From the NCBI GenBank assembly GCA_035533275.1, contig DATLUD010000039.1, positions 49,680-113,679 of the forward strand: a stretch of DNA of 64,000 nt. The letters are read 5' to 3'. The translations under genes and the position numbers were made by a program. Source of the stretch: SCRA01 sp035533275. Its GTDB lineage: Bacteria > Vulcanimicrobiota > Vulcanimicrobiia > Vulcanimicrobiales > SCRA01. Below, piece by piece: positions 8,778 through 16,574 of this stretch. Under the pieces are notes generated by a model. The model was not told the origin of the DNA. It searched no databases and worked only from the letters and a program-made list of their open reading frames with translations. Every line of letters begins with the position of its first letter. Position 1 is the stretch's first letter.

Positions 8778-10229
8778 TTACTCTTGCTGGATGGTGGCGA
8801 TGAGGGAGCGGACCTTGGTGCGGAAGGACTCGTCGCGCTCCATCATGTCCTTGATCTTGTCGCGGGCGTACATGACCGTGGTGTGGTCCTTCTTCCCGAA
8901 CTCCCGGGCAATCTGGGGCAGCGAGGCGTCGGTGAGCTCGCAGGCGATGTACATGGCCACCTGCCGGGGCTGGGCCAGGCGCTGGTCCCGGCGCTGGTTC
9001 TCCAGCTCCTTGACGCTCAGGCCGTGGGACTTGGCGACGCGCTCCTTGATGGAGGTAATGGTCACGCGGCGCATGGGCATCTCGGCGACGACGCTCTTGA
9101 GCACCTCGGCGGCCAGGTCGACGGAGATCGGCGACTTGGTCAGGGAGGCGAAGGCCACGACGCGGATCAGGGCCCCCTCGAGCTCGCGAATGTTGGAGGG
9201 GATGATCTTCGCGATGAACGAGGTGACGGCATCGGGGACGGGGACGCGCTCGCTCTCGGCCTTCTTGCGCAGGATGGCCTCACGGGTCTCGATGTCGGGT
9301 GCCTGGATATCGGTGAGCAGGCCCCACTCGAAGCGCGACCGGAGGCGGCTCTCCAGCGTTTGAATCTCCTTGGGCGGCCGGTCGGAGGAGATGACCAGCT
9401 GCTTCTGGGCCTCGTGGAGCGAGTTGAACGTGTGGAAGAACTCCTCTTGCGTCTGCTCCTTGCCCTCGAGGAACTGGATGTCGTCGATCAGCAGGACGTC
9501 CGCGTACCGGTAGCGGTTGCGGAACTCGACGGTCTGGTTGTTCTTGATCGCGATGATGAACTCGTTGGTGAACTTCTCGGAGCTGACGTAGACCACGTTG
9601 GCGGACGGGGTGCGCTGGAGCACCCGGTGGCCGATGGCGTGCATCAGGTGGGTCTTCCCCAGCCCTACGCCGCCGTACAGGAAGAGGGGATTGTACGCGC
9701 GAGCCGGCGCCTCGGCCACGGCCAGGGCCGCGGCGTGGGCGAACCGGTTGTTGACGCCCACGACGAACTCATCGAAGGTGTAGCGCTGGTTGAGGGGTCC
9801 CAGCCGCAGGTCGTCGCCGAACGAGCGCAGGGGAGAGGACCGGGCGCCGCCGGGGTGCCCCGGCTCGGCGTGGAGAGCCTCCCCGCCGGAGGCGCCGGTC
9901 GCCGCCGCGCGATCGTTCCCCGCCTCGGCCGCGAGCGCCGCCGCGGCCTGCTCGGCTTCCAGCAGCGCCGGGTCGATGACGAATCGCAGGCCGATGGGGT
10001 GCCCCAGGATCTCGCCGATTGCGCCTTGGATCGCCGTCTTGAGTCGCCCCTCGACCCAATCTTTCGCAAACTTGTTCGGCACCTTCAGGGTGAGCTCTTC
10101 GATCGTCATCGTGTCGACGCGGATGGGTTTCAGCCACGTCTCGAAGACCGGCGTCGAAAACTTGCGCTCGAGGATCTCGAGACAAGCATCCCAAACCGAT
10201 TCCCCTGCTGGTGTTGGGGCGATTTCCAT
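8778..10229 (-). CDS. dnaA: Chromosomal replication initiator protein DnaA
   Basis: The 483-codon product (482 residues) has the N-terminal helicase/DnaD interaction domain (VWDACLEILERKFSTPVFETWLKP). A linker rich in Ala, Gly and Pro follows, then the AAA+ domain with Walker A GGVGLGKTH (about residue 185) and Walker B LLIDDIQFL. The C-terminal box-binding helix is DHTTVMYARDKI (about residue 448). The ATG at 10229 was chosen because AAGGTGG sits 9 nt upstream and the family homology begins there; the frame stays open to 10331 but that extension is not conserved-looking. A DnaA-box-like TTATCCACC overlaps this ribosome binding site, consistent with autoregulation. Confidence 0.97.
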   Translation of the reverse strand: MEIAPTPAGESVWDACLEILERKFSTPVFETWLKPIRVDTMTIEELTLKVPNKFAKDWVEGRLKTAIQGAIGEILGHPIGLRFVIDPALLEAEQAAAALAAEAGNDRAAATGASGGEALHAEPGHPGGARSSPLRSFGDDLRLGPLNQRYTFDEFVVGVNNRFAHAAALAVAEAPARAYNPLFLYGGVGLGKTHLMHAIGHRVLQRTPSANVVYVSSEKFTNEFIIAIKNNQTVEFRNRYRYADVLLIDDIQFLEGKEQTQEEFFHTFNSLHEAQKQLVISSDRPPKEIQTLESRLRSRFEWGLLTDIQAPDIETREAILRKKAESERVPVPDAVTSFIAKIIPSNIRELEGALIRVVAFASLTKSPISVDLAAEVLKSVVAEMPMRRVTITSIKERVAKSHGLSVKELENQRRDQRLAQPRQVAMYIACELTDASLPQIAREFGKKDHTTVMYARDKIKDMMERDESFRTKVRSLIATIQQE

Positions 10230-10434
10230 CACGGTTATCCACCTTCGCTCGTTCTTCGGTACGGAGGCGACCGGGGAGGCAGTCGTCTCGCGTCCGTGCG
10301 AGAAGTCATGACCGCCTCGGTTGATGAGCAATCGAGGTGCACCGAGTACTCGGGAACCGCTCTCCCCCCGGCGGCGGCGTAGGCCTAGGGTTATGGTCGG
10401 AAACCCTTATTCCTTCTGCGTTTGCGCCCCAAAG

Positions 10435-10451
10435 TTATCCACTTATCCACA
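10435..10451 (+). promoter_or_regulatory. Tandem DnaA boxes
   Basis: Two 9-mers abut and share one T: TTATCCACT (10435-10443) and the perfect consensus TTATCCACA (10443-10451). Such tightly spaced same-strand boxes are typical of the DnaA-filament nucleation site next to an unwinding element. Confidence 0.85.
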
Positions 10452-10579
10452 GGATTTCCGCCCCCCGGCGCGCTCGCCCGAAGTCCGCCGCGACAGGGCC
10501 CGCGCCCCCCTCGGCCCCCCGCGTGTGACGGGGGTCAAACGCCGATGGGACTAGGCGAAGGAGCCCCGCGGGCGGAGAG

Positions 10580-10611
10580 TTTTCCACAGCGTTCTCCACA
10601 GGTGTGGAGAA
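10580..10611. promoter_or_regulatory. DnaA-box-like triplet with inverted pair
   Basis: TTTTCCACA (10580-10588) is followed by a perfect 9-bp inverted pair: TTCTCCACA (10592-10600), a GG spacer, then TGTGGAGAA (10603-10611). Each 9-mer is one base from the consensus DnaA box. The group lies 44 nt upstream of the rpmH -35 element, so DnaA bound here could also affect rpmH-rnpA transcription. Confidence 0.65.
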
Positions 10612-10654
10612 ACTGCGAACCGTTCCCAAGAACCAGGTTTTCGCCGCGGATTCC

Positions 10655-10684
10655 TTGACGCCCGAACACGGCGCCCGGTATACT
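10655..10684 (+). promoter_or_regulatory. Vegetative sigma promoter of rpmH-rnpA-yidD-yidC
   Basis: TTGACG at 10655-10660 and TATACT at 10679-10684 are separated by 18 bp, matching the sigma70/sigmaA consensus with one mismatch in each box. The start of transcription would be near 10691, about 94 nt before the rpmH ATG. It sits immediately right of the DnaA-box cluster. Confidence 0.8.
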
Positions 10685-10784
10685 AGGGTGCTGTTTGCAG
10701 CCCTAGTCCGAGATTCAGGACCGGGATCACATTTCGTCGCTTCGACCCACCAGTGGGCCGGCGACGGAGGAGTTCGAAGGCATC

Positions 10785-10919
10785 ATGAAGCGGACATATC
10801 AGCCGCACAACCGCCGCCGTAAGCGGGTCCACGGGTTCTTGTCGCGCATGGCGACCAAGAACGGCCGGCGCGTGCTCGCCGCACGCCGCCGGAAGGGGCG
10901 CAAGCGCCTCGCCGTCTGA
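10785..10919 (+). CDS. rpmH: 50S ribosomal protein L34
   Basis: The 44-residue product MKRTYQPHNRRRKRVHGFLS... is full-length L34 with its conserved N-terminus, central SRMATKNGRRVLAARRRKGRKRL and very high Arg/Lys content. L34 is a small large-subunit protein. The ATG at 10785 follows GAAGG and an upstream GGAGGAG. The stop overlaps the rnpA start by one base (TGATG), so the two are translationally coupled as in most bacteria. Confidence 0.98.
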   Translation: MKRTYQPHNRRRKRVHGFLSRMATKNGRRVLAARRRKGRKRLAV

Positions 10920-11260
10920 TGCGGGCCTACGGCAGCCTGCGCCGCACGGCGGACTTTCAACGAGTCTACCGGCGCGGGGAGAAAGCCGGCTCCCAACACC
11001 TGGCCGTCTACGCCCTCGCGCCGCGCCGCGGGGGCGAGTCGCGTTCCGAGGTGGGCTTCAGCATCGGCAAGGGCGTCGGGGGCGCGGTGGAGCGCAACCG
11101 GCTGCGCCGTCGCTTCCGCAGCGTCCTGGACGAGCTCGCCCTCGACCCGCAGGCAGGTCGGCGGGTGGTGATCGTCGCACGCCCCGGGGCCGCGGAGCTC
11201 CCCTACGAACGGCTGCGCGCCGAGCTAGGGGCGGACCTGCGCCGGCTGGGCGTGGCATGA
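10919..11260 (+). CDS. rnpA: Ribonuclease P protein component
   Basis: The 113-residue basic protein has the RnpA pattern: YGSLRRTADFQRVYRRGEK at the start, then VGFSIGKGVGGAVERNRLRRRFR, the RNR motif that contacts RNase P RNA. It is the protein cofactor for 5' maturation of tRNAs. The ATG overlaps the rpmH stop by one base. The yidD start overlaps its stop (ATGA), continuing the conserved rpmH-rnpA-yidD-yidC order. Confidence 0.95.
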   Translation: MRAYGSLRRTADFQRVYRRGEKAGSQHLAVYALAPRRGGESRSEVGFSIGKGVGGAVERNRLRRRFRSVLDELALDPQAGRRVVIVARPGAAELPYERLRAELGADLRRLGVA

Positions 11261-11466
11261 GGACCGTCCTCGTCGGGGCGATCCGCCTCTATCAACTGGT
11301 CATCTCGCCGGCCCTGCCCGCCAGTTGCCGCTTCTACCCGTCGTGCTCGGAGTATGCCCGGCAGGCGGTCGCGCGGCACGGCGCGCTGCGGGGCACGTGG
11401 CTCGCGGTGCGCCGGCTCGTGCGCTGTGGTCCCTGGCACCCAGGGGGACACGACCCCGTCCCCTAA
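11257..11466 (+). CDS. yidD: Membrane protein insertion efficiency factor YidD
   Basis: The 69-residue product carries the signature of this family: LYQLVISPALPASCRFYPSC followed by SEYARQAVARHG and CGPWHPGGHDPVP, including the three conserved Cys. YidD is a small membrane-associated protein that aids YidC-dependent insertion. The ATG overlaps the rnpA stop by 4 nt. The next gene, yidC, begins 43 nt downstream. Confidence 0.95.
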   Translation: MRTVLVGAIRLYQLVISPALPASCRFYPSCSEYARQAVARHGALRGTWLAVRRLVRCGPWHPGGHDPVP

Positions 11467-11508
11467 TCGCGGGGGGACCCCACCACCGCTTCTCGGAAAG
11501 GCTCCTGC

Positions 11509-12297
11509 GTGCACGTCTTCCTCGCCCTCGCGTTCCCGGATCTGCTGAAGCCCATCGTCGACGTCATGACGGTGATCCTCCAGCAGATCAACGGCGTCAC
11601 GCACAGCTACGCGGCCTCCCTGCTGATCTTCGCGCTGCTGATCACGCTGGTGCTCTGGCCGTTGCGCCGCCAGCAGTACAAGTCGATGGCGGAGATGCAG
11701 GCGCTGGCGCCGCACCTCAAGCGCCTGCAGCAGCGCTACAAGAGCGACCCGCAGAAGCTGCAGCAAGAGCAGATGGCGCTCTACAAGGAGCACGGCGTCA
11801 ACCCGATGGCGGGCTGTCTGCCGCTGCTCATCCAGATGCCCATCCTGTTCAGCTTGTACCGCGCGATCTTGTCGAACGAGCACGCCTTCGGCAGCGCGCA
11901 TTTCCTGTGGGTTGGTTCGCCGCTCTCCAAGGATTTTCCGAAGATCCTGGCCACCAGCCTGGCCGCCCCGGACATGGTGCTGCTGGCGATGTACGTGATC
12001 TCCATGTACTTCACCGTGCGCTTCAGCTCGCCCGTGACCGACCCGCAGCAGGCCCAACAGCAGAAGATCATGGCCCTCATCTCGCCGCTGATGATCGCCT
12101 TCATCGGCCGGGGCTGGCCGTCCGCGCTGATCCTCTACTGGCTGGCCTACAACGTCTTCTCGACGGGACAGCAGATCTACCTCATGCGCACGCTCAAGCA
12201 CTCGATCCCTCCCGTCGGCGCCGATACCGATGCGCCGGCCACGCCGGAGAAGGCGGAGGTCTCGAAGCGCCAGCAGAAGCGTGCCGCGAACAAGTGA
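11509..12297 (+). CDS. yidC: Membrane protein insertase YidC/Oxa1, short form
   Basis: At 262 residues this lacks the large periplasmic domain of proteobacterial YidC and resembles the short Oxa1/SpoIIIJ type. The conserved core is present: a first TM with a positively charged groove residue (LVLWPLRRQQYKSM), the cytoplasmic helical hairpin (EMQALAPHLKRLQQRYKSDP), then NPMAGCLPLLIQMPILFSLY and three further hydrophobic segments. The basic C-terminal tail KRQQKRAANK may contact ribosomes. The start is GTG 11509, preceded by GGAAAGG. A short hydrophobic stretch starts the protein, but there is no clear lipobox. Confidence 0.95.
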   Translation: MHVFLALAFPDLLKPIVDVMTVILQQINGVTHSYAASLLIFALLITLVLWPLRRQQYKSMAEMQALAPHLKRLQQRYKSDPQKLQQEQMALYKEHGVNPMAGCLPLLIQMPILFSLYRAILSNEHAFGSAHFLWVGSPLSKDFPKILATSLAAPDMVLLAMYVISMYFTVRFSSPVTDPQQAQQQKIMALISPLMIAFIGRGWPSALILYWLAYNVFSTGQQIYLMRTLKHSIPPVGADTDAPATPEKAEVSKRQQKRAANK

Positions 12298-12301
12298 CGA
12301 G

Positions 12302-13051
12302 ATGATGGACGAAGAATTTTTCGACGAGCCGCAACCCTCCGATATCCGCGACCGGCAGATTCCCGGCCGCCAGAGCGGGCGCGCCGTTCCGGGGAGCCAG
12401 GACGCCGCCGCCGCCGACGACGAGCGCCAGCCGCCCGACGTGCACCATGTGGCCCAGCCGCAGCCCGAGCGCGGCCGCTTTCGCGGGGGCGACCGCCGTC
12501 GCCCGCGGAGCGCGCCGGGCGCGCCCGGCGCGCCCGGCGGACGCCGCCACGAGCACGAGCGCCGCGAGCACGCGCCGGCGCCCAGCGTGGAGCCCGCCGA
12601 GGCCAAGCCCGCACGCGCCCTGCTCGAGCAGCTGCTCGAGAAGATGGGCGTGCGCGGCGAGGTGGTCTACGTGGCGCGCCCGGAGGGCGAGTACTTCGAA
12701 GTGCGCGGCCCGGAGCTCGCGAATCTGATCGGCCGCCACGGCAACACGCTCGAGGCGCTCAACCTCGTCTTCAACAACGTCCTCAATCTCGGCGTGAAAC
12801 ACGAGCGCCACTACTACACGGTGGATGCCGAAGGCTATCGCTCGCGCCGCGCGGAGCAATTGAAGGCGTTGGCGCTGCGTATGCTCGAACGGGCGGTGCG
12901 CGAGCGGCGCGCGCAGGAGCTGGAGCCGATGATGCCCTCCGAGCGCAAAGTCATCCACCAGGCGCTCGCGAACAACACGTACGTGACCACGGGTTCCGTC
13001 GGCGAGGAGCCGGAGCGGCGCGTCGTGATCACTCCGGTGGCGGGTCTCTAG
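12302..13051 (+). CDS. khpB: KhpB/Jag RNA-binding protein (KH + R3H)
   Basis: The 249-residue protein follows yidC by 4 nt, the usual jag position. An acidic then Arg/Gly/Ala/Pro-rich disordered N-terminal half (to about residue 100) replaces a recognisable Jag-N domain. The KH domain follows with its loop IGRHGNTLEAL. The R3H domain ends in MMPSERKVIHQALANN. KhpB binds RNA with KhpA and influences cell elongation and division in other bacteria. The open frame extends upstream to 12230 but that part only overlaps yidC; the ATGATG at 12302 starts the plausible protein. Confidence 0.9.
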   Translation: MMDEEFFDEPQPSDIRDRQIPGRQSGRAVPGSQDAAAADDERQPPDVHHVAQPQPERGRFRGGDRRRPRSAPGAPGAPGGRRHEHERREHAPAPSVEPAEAKPARALLEQLLEKMGVRGEVVYVARPEGEYFEVRGPELANLIGRHGNTLEALNLVFNNVLNLGVKHERHYYTVDAEGYRSRRAEQLKALALRMLERAVRERRAQELEPMMPSERKVIHQALANNTYVTTGSVGEEPERRVVITPVAGL

Positions 13052-13066
13052 GCCCGGAGCGCGAGA

Positions 13067-13087
13067 GGCCTCGCCGCAGGCGAGGCC
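13067..13087 (+). promoter_or_regulatory. Hairpin containing the mnmE Shine-Dalgarno sequence
   Basis: GGCCTCGCC (13067-13075), loop GCA, GGCGAGGCC (13079-13087) form a perfect 9-bp hairpin between khpB and mnmE. The only SD-like sequence of mnmE, GCGAGG, lies in the 3' arm, about 9 nt before the ATG at 13095. Folding would hide it, so mnmE translation may require ribosomes finishing khpB, whose stop is 15 nt upstream of the hairpin. Confidence 0.55.
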
Positions 13088-13094
13088 GCGGATC

Positions 13095-14513
13095 ATGGCG
13101 ACTCCGAATCCTTATCCACGCGAGCGGGCGGCGCCGCTGGCTGCGGGCGAGACGATCGCGGCGCTGGCGACCCCACCCGGGCGCGGGGCCATCGCCATCG
13201 TGCGCTGCTCCGGCTGCGACGTGCGACGGATCGCGGCCACCATCTTCCGCGCGGCGAGCCGCGGGCCGCTGCGCAGCCGCGAGGTCCGTTTCGGGCGCGT
13301 GGTCGATCCGGCCGGGCACACCATCGATCAGGCGATGGCGCTCTTGTTGGCGGCGCCCGCCACGCCCACGGGCGAAGACGTGCTGGAGCTGCACCTCCAC
13401 GGCAGTCCGGTGGTGGTGCGCGAGACGCTGGCCGCGGCGATGGCTGCGGGGGCGCGGATGGCCTTGCCCGGCGAGTTCACGCGCCGCGCGTTTCTCAACG
13501 GCAAGCTCGACCTCTCGCAAGCCGAAGCGGTGGCGGATCTGATCGAGGCGGAGCACCGCGGGGCCGCGCGCGCGGCCGAGGCGCGTCTCGACGGCGCGCT
13601 GCGCGATGCCGTGCGCGCGCTGCGCGACCCGCTCGACGCCGCTCTGGAGGAGCTCTCGGCGTCGGTCGATTTCCCGGACGAAGTGCCCGCGCCGGATCCG
13701 GCTGCGCTCGAGGCGTTGCTCCAGGCGCTGCGCGAGGGCGTGGCCGAGTTGCGCGCATCGTGGGAGATGGGGCGGCTGCTGCGCGAGGGGCTTGCCGCCG
13801 CGATCGTCGGCCCGCCCAACGCGGGAAAGTCGTCGCTGCTCAATGCGCTGCTGGGCGAGGAGCGCGCGCTGGTCTCCGCGCAGGCGGGCACCACGCGCGA
13901 CACGCTGGACGGACAGACCGTGATCGACGGCGTGCTCGTCCGCTTGATCGACACGGCCGGGTTGCGGCGCACCGACGAGGCCGTGGAGGCCGCGGGCATC
14001 GCGCGCGCCCGGCGCGCCGCGGCGGAGGCGAGCCTGCTGGTGGTGGTGCTGGACGGCTCGCAGCCCCTGGGCGAGGAGGGGCGAGCGGTGCTGGAGCAGA
14101 CCAACGGGCGGCGTCGCCTGCTGCTCTTCAACAAGGCTGACGCCGGCGATGCCGGCTGGAAGGAGTGGCTCGAGGCGCCCGAGGTCCTCGGGAGCGAGAC
14201 CACGATCTTCGGCAGCGTGCTGCGCTCCGCCGACGTGGAAGGCGTGAGGCGCGCCATCGCCTCGCTGGGTTGGGACGACGTGGCTCCGGATCCCGCGCGC
14301 CCTCACCTCGCCAGCGCTTGGCAGGCTCAGGCGGTGGAGGGAGCGCTCGCGGCGTTCGACCGCGCGCTCGAGGTGCTGCGCGCGGGACATCCCGCCGACG
14401 TCTGCGTCGGCGACTTGGTGGAGGCCAGCGCCTCGCTCGGCCAACTCTCGGGCGAGGCCGTCACCGAGCAGCTCATCGAGTCGATCTTCGCGCGCTTCTG
14501 TATCGGCAAATAG
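13095..14513 (+). CDS. mnmE: tRNA modification GTPase MnmE
   Basis: The 472-residue product has the three MnmE parts. The N-terminal formyl-THF-binding domain has TIAALATPPGRGAIAIVRCSG. A helical domain follows. The inserted G domain has G1 GPPNAGKSS (about residue 239), DTAGLRRT and the NKAD guanine-specificity motif. The obligatory C-terminal CIGK ends the chain as FCIGK. With MnmG it makes the cmnm5/nm5 group at U34 of certain tRNAs. It lies downstream of khpB and upstream of mnmG, the standard order, but is separated from mnmG by 249 nt that hold a folded element. Confidence 0.97.
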   Translation: MATPNPYPRERAAPLAAGETIAALATPPGRGAIAIVRCSGCDVRRIAATIFRAASRGPLRSREVRFGRVVDPAGHTIDQAMALLLAAPATPTGEDVLELHLHGSPVVVRETLAAAMAAGARMALPGEFTRRAFLNGKLDLSQAEAVADLIEAEHRGAARAAEARLDGALRDAVRALRDPLDAALEELSASVDFPDEVPAPDPAALEALLQALREGVAELRASWEMGRLLREGLAAAIVGPPNAGKSSLLNALLGEERALVSAQAGTTRDTLDGQTVIDGVLVRLIDTAGLRRTDEAVEAAGIARARRAAAEASLLVVVLDGSQPLGEEGRAVLEQTNGRRRLLLFNKADAGDAGWKEWLEAPEVLGSETTIFGSVLRSADVEGVRRAIASLGWDDVAPDPARPHLASAWQAQAVEGALAAFDRALEVLRAGHPADVCVGDLVEASASLGQLSGEAVTEQLIESIFARFCIGK

Positions 14514-14528
14514 CACGCGCTCTCGGGT

Positions 14529-14676
14529 GCAGCGCAGGCCGTCAGTGCCCCCACTCGGGACGCTCGTCGCCACGCTCTCCTGCGTGGCTCCTGCTCGTTC
14601 GCGCCCGCGCTTTCGCCATCCGTGGCTTCGCGCGGGCGTCGAAACGCCCTCGGAGGGCGCTGACGGCCTGCGCTGC
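14529..14676. repeat. 148-nt branched inverted-repeat element, possible structured RNA
   Basis: The ends are a perfect 17-bp inverted repeat: GCAGCGCAGGCCGTCAG (14529-14545) against 14660-14676. Pairing continues imperfectly inward (14546-14550 with 14655-14659, and 14557-14566 with 14640-14649). The centre holds two perfect hairpins: GCCACGC / GCGTGGC with a 6-nt loop (14569-14588), and CGCCCGCGC / GCGCGGGCG (14602-14638), whose loop contains a further GCCA/TGGC helix. No T-run follows, so it is not an ordinary terminator. It could be a non-coding RNA, a palindromic repetitive element, or a processing site; I do not recognise the family. Confidence 0.7.
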
Positions 14677-14746
14677 CGTAGCGCCTCCTCCGTCATGTGC
14701 GCTTTCCGGGGAGGCACGCCCCCGCCCACACGGCGAGAGCGCATGC

Positions 14747-14752
14747 TACAAT
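14747..14752 (+). promoter_or_regulatory. Candidate -10 element just before mnmG
   Basis: TACAAT lies only 10 nt before the chosen mnmG ATG (14763), with no clear Shine-Dalgarno sequence in between. Transcription would start about 3-5 nt before the ATG, giving a leaderless or nearly leaderless mRNA. No good -35 was found. Confidence 0.4.
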
Positions 14753-14762
14753 CGGACGCGAT

Positions 14763-16574
14763 ATGCGCGGTGATGACGCGGCGGTGATCGTCGTGGGCGG
14801 GGGACACGCGGGCGCCGAGGCGGCGCTGGCGGCGGCGCGCATGGGCGTCGAGACGCTGCTGGTGACCGGGGACCCGGAGACGATCTGCACGATGCCGTGC
14901 AACCCCTCGATCGGAGGACCGGCCAAGGGACAGCTGGTGCGCGAGATCGACGCGCTAGGTGGCGAGATGGGGCGCGCCATCGACGACACCTACCTGCACG
15001 TGCGCTTCCTGAACGAGAGCCGAGGCCCCGCGGTGCGGGCGCTTCGCGCGCAGGCCGACAAGCAGGCGTATGCCCGGCGCGTCTCGGCGGCGGTGCATGC
15101 CCAGGCTGGCCTGCGCGTCGTTGGGGGCATGGTGGTGGAGCTGTTGGTCGCGGGGGGTGCGGTGCGCGGCGTGGCCACGGAGGACGGCCGGCGGCTGCGC
15201 GCGCGGGCCGTGGTGGTGGCCAGCGGGACGTTCTTGGGCGGCAAGATCTACCGGGGCGATCACGTCGAGGCGGCGGGGCGCCATGGCGAGGCGCCGGCCA
15301 TCGCCCTCTCGGCGTCGCTCGCGCGCCTGGGCTTCTCGATGGGGCGCCTGAAGACGGGAACGCCGCCGCGCGTGGACCTGCGGACGGTCGACTTCTCGCG
15401 GGCGCAACGCCAAGCCCCGAGTCCCGTGCCCTTGGCCTTCTCCTACCGCACGCAGCCCGCGTTCCCCGGCCCGCAGCTCGCGTGCTGGATCGTCAACACC
15501 AACGAGCGCACGCATGAGCTGGTGCGCCGGAATCTCCACCGCTCACCGCTGTACGGCCTCGATCTCATCAAGGGCATCGGCCCGCGCTACTGCCCATCGA
15601 TCGAGGACAAGGTCGTCAAGTTCGCCCACAACCCGACGCACCAGATCTTCCTGGAGCCCGAGGGCTGGGAGGGCGTCTCCCTCTACGTCGGCGGCTTCTC
15701 GACCTCGCTCCCCGCCGAGGTCCAGCTGGAGATGCTCCACACGCTGCCGGGGCTCGAGGAAGCCCAGATGCTGCGCCCGGGGTACGCCGTGGAGTACGAC
15801 TTCGTGCAGCCCACGGAGCTCGACGCCTCGCTGGAGACCCGGCGCGTGGCCGGGCTCTTCCACTGCGGCCAACTCAACGGCACCTCGGGATACGAGGAGG
15901 CCGCCGCGCAGGGGCTGCTCGCCGGCATCAACGCGGCGCGGCAGGCACAGGGCCGGCCGGCCGTGCGCTTGGCCCGCAGCGAGTCGTACCTTGGCACCTT
16001 GGTCGACGACGTGGTGACCAAGGGAGTCGACGAGCCCTACCGGATGCTCACCTCGCGCGCGGAGCACCGTCTGGTCCTGCGCCATGACAACGCCGACGAG
16101 CGCCTCACGCCGCTGGGGCATGCCATTGGCCTGCTGCCGGCCGAGGCGCACGAGGCCTTCCTCGCGCGCCGCGCCCGCATCGAAAGGGAGTGCCGTCGGC
16201 TGGAGCGGCTACGCGCGCCGGGCGGGGGCACCTATGCGGCGCTGCTGCGCCGCCCGGGGATCGGTTACGCCGACCTGCCGGGCCTGGAGGATCCGGTGCC
16301 CGAGGAGCTTGGGGAGCGCGTGGCGATCGAGATCGCCTTCGAGGGCTACATCCGCCGCCAGCGGGAGCAGATCGCCCGGGCGGCATCCGGTGAGACGACG
16401 GAGATCCCCGCGGGACTCTCCTTCGAGACGCTGCGCGCGCTCTCGCGCGAGGCACGCGAGAAGCTGGCGCGCCATCGTCCGCGGACGTTGGGGCAGGCCG
16501 GGCGCATTCCCGGGGTGACGCCGGCCGACGTGGCCGTCCTCTCCGTCTACGTAAAGGCCACGGCGGCTCCGTGA
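14763..16574 (+). CDS. mnmG: tRNA uridine-5-carboxymethylaminomethyl synthesis enzyme MnmG
   Basis: The 603-residue FAD protein starts at the ATG at 14763, just before the Rossmann motif VIVVGGGHAGAEAA; an upstream extension to 14697 is not MnmG-like. Diagnostic segments are TMPCNPSIGGPAKGQL, RLKTGTPPRVD, and LTSRAEHRLVLRHDNAD. The C-terminal helical domain ends near ISREAREKLARHRP-like sequence and contacts MnmE. It works with MnmE on wobble uridines. The rsmG start overlaps its stop by 4 nt (GTGA). Confidence 0.97.
   Translation: MRGDDAAVIVVGGGHAGAEAALAAARMGVETLLVTGDPETICTMPCNPSIGGPAKGQLVREIDALGGEMGRAIDDTYLHVRFLNESRGPAVRALRAQADKQAYARRVSAAVHAQAGLRVVGGMVVELLVAGGAVRGVATEDGRRLRARAVVVASGTFLGGKIYRGDHVEAAGRHGEAPAIALSASLARLGFSMGRLKTGTPPRVDLRTVDFSRAQRQAPSPVPLAFSYRTQPAFPGPQLACWIVNTNERTHELVRRNLHRSPLYGLDLIKGIGPRYCPSIEDKVVKFAHNPTHQIFLEPEGWEGVSLYVGGFSTSLPAEVQLEMLHTLPGLEEAQMLRPGYAVEYDFVQPTELDASLETRRVAGLFHCGQLNGTSGYEEAAAQGLLAGINAARQAQGRPAVRLARSESYLGTLVDDVVTKGVDEPYRMLTSRAEHRLVLRHDNADERLTPLGHAIGLLPAEAHEAFLARRARIERECRRLERLRAPGGGTYAALLRRPGIGYADLPGLEDPVPEELGERVAIEIAFEGYIRRQREQIARAASGETTEIPAGLSFETLRALSREAREKLARHRPRTLGQAGRIPGVTPADVAVLSVYVKATAAP

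Larger units (their letters stand above)
10230..10784. other. Probable chromosomal replication origin (oriC) between dnaA and rpmH
   Basis: This 555-nt non-coding stretch lies between divergent dnaA and rpmH, the classical oriC position. It contains several DnaA-box-like 9-mers: TTATCCACC at 10235, TTATCCACT at 10435, TTATCCACA at 10443, TTTTCCACA at 10580, TTCTCCACA at 10592 and its inverted copy at 10603-10611. A less GC-rich patch around 10388-10440 is a candidate unwinding region. The rpmH promoter occupies the right end. Confidence 0.85.

Noticed and set aside
10230..10331. A longer dnaA start at 10331
   Set aside because: The extra 34 residues are not DnaA-like and would bury the DnaA box; ATG 10229 has a good Shine-Dalgarno sequence.
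12230..12301. An upstream start for khpB at 12230
   Set aside because: The 24 added residues are read from the wrong frame of the yidC end and are Arg-rich shadow sequence.
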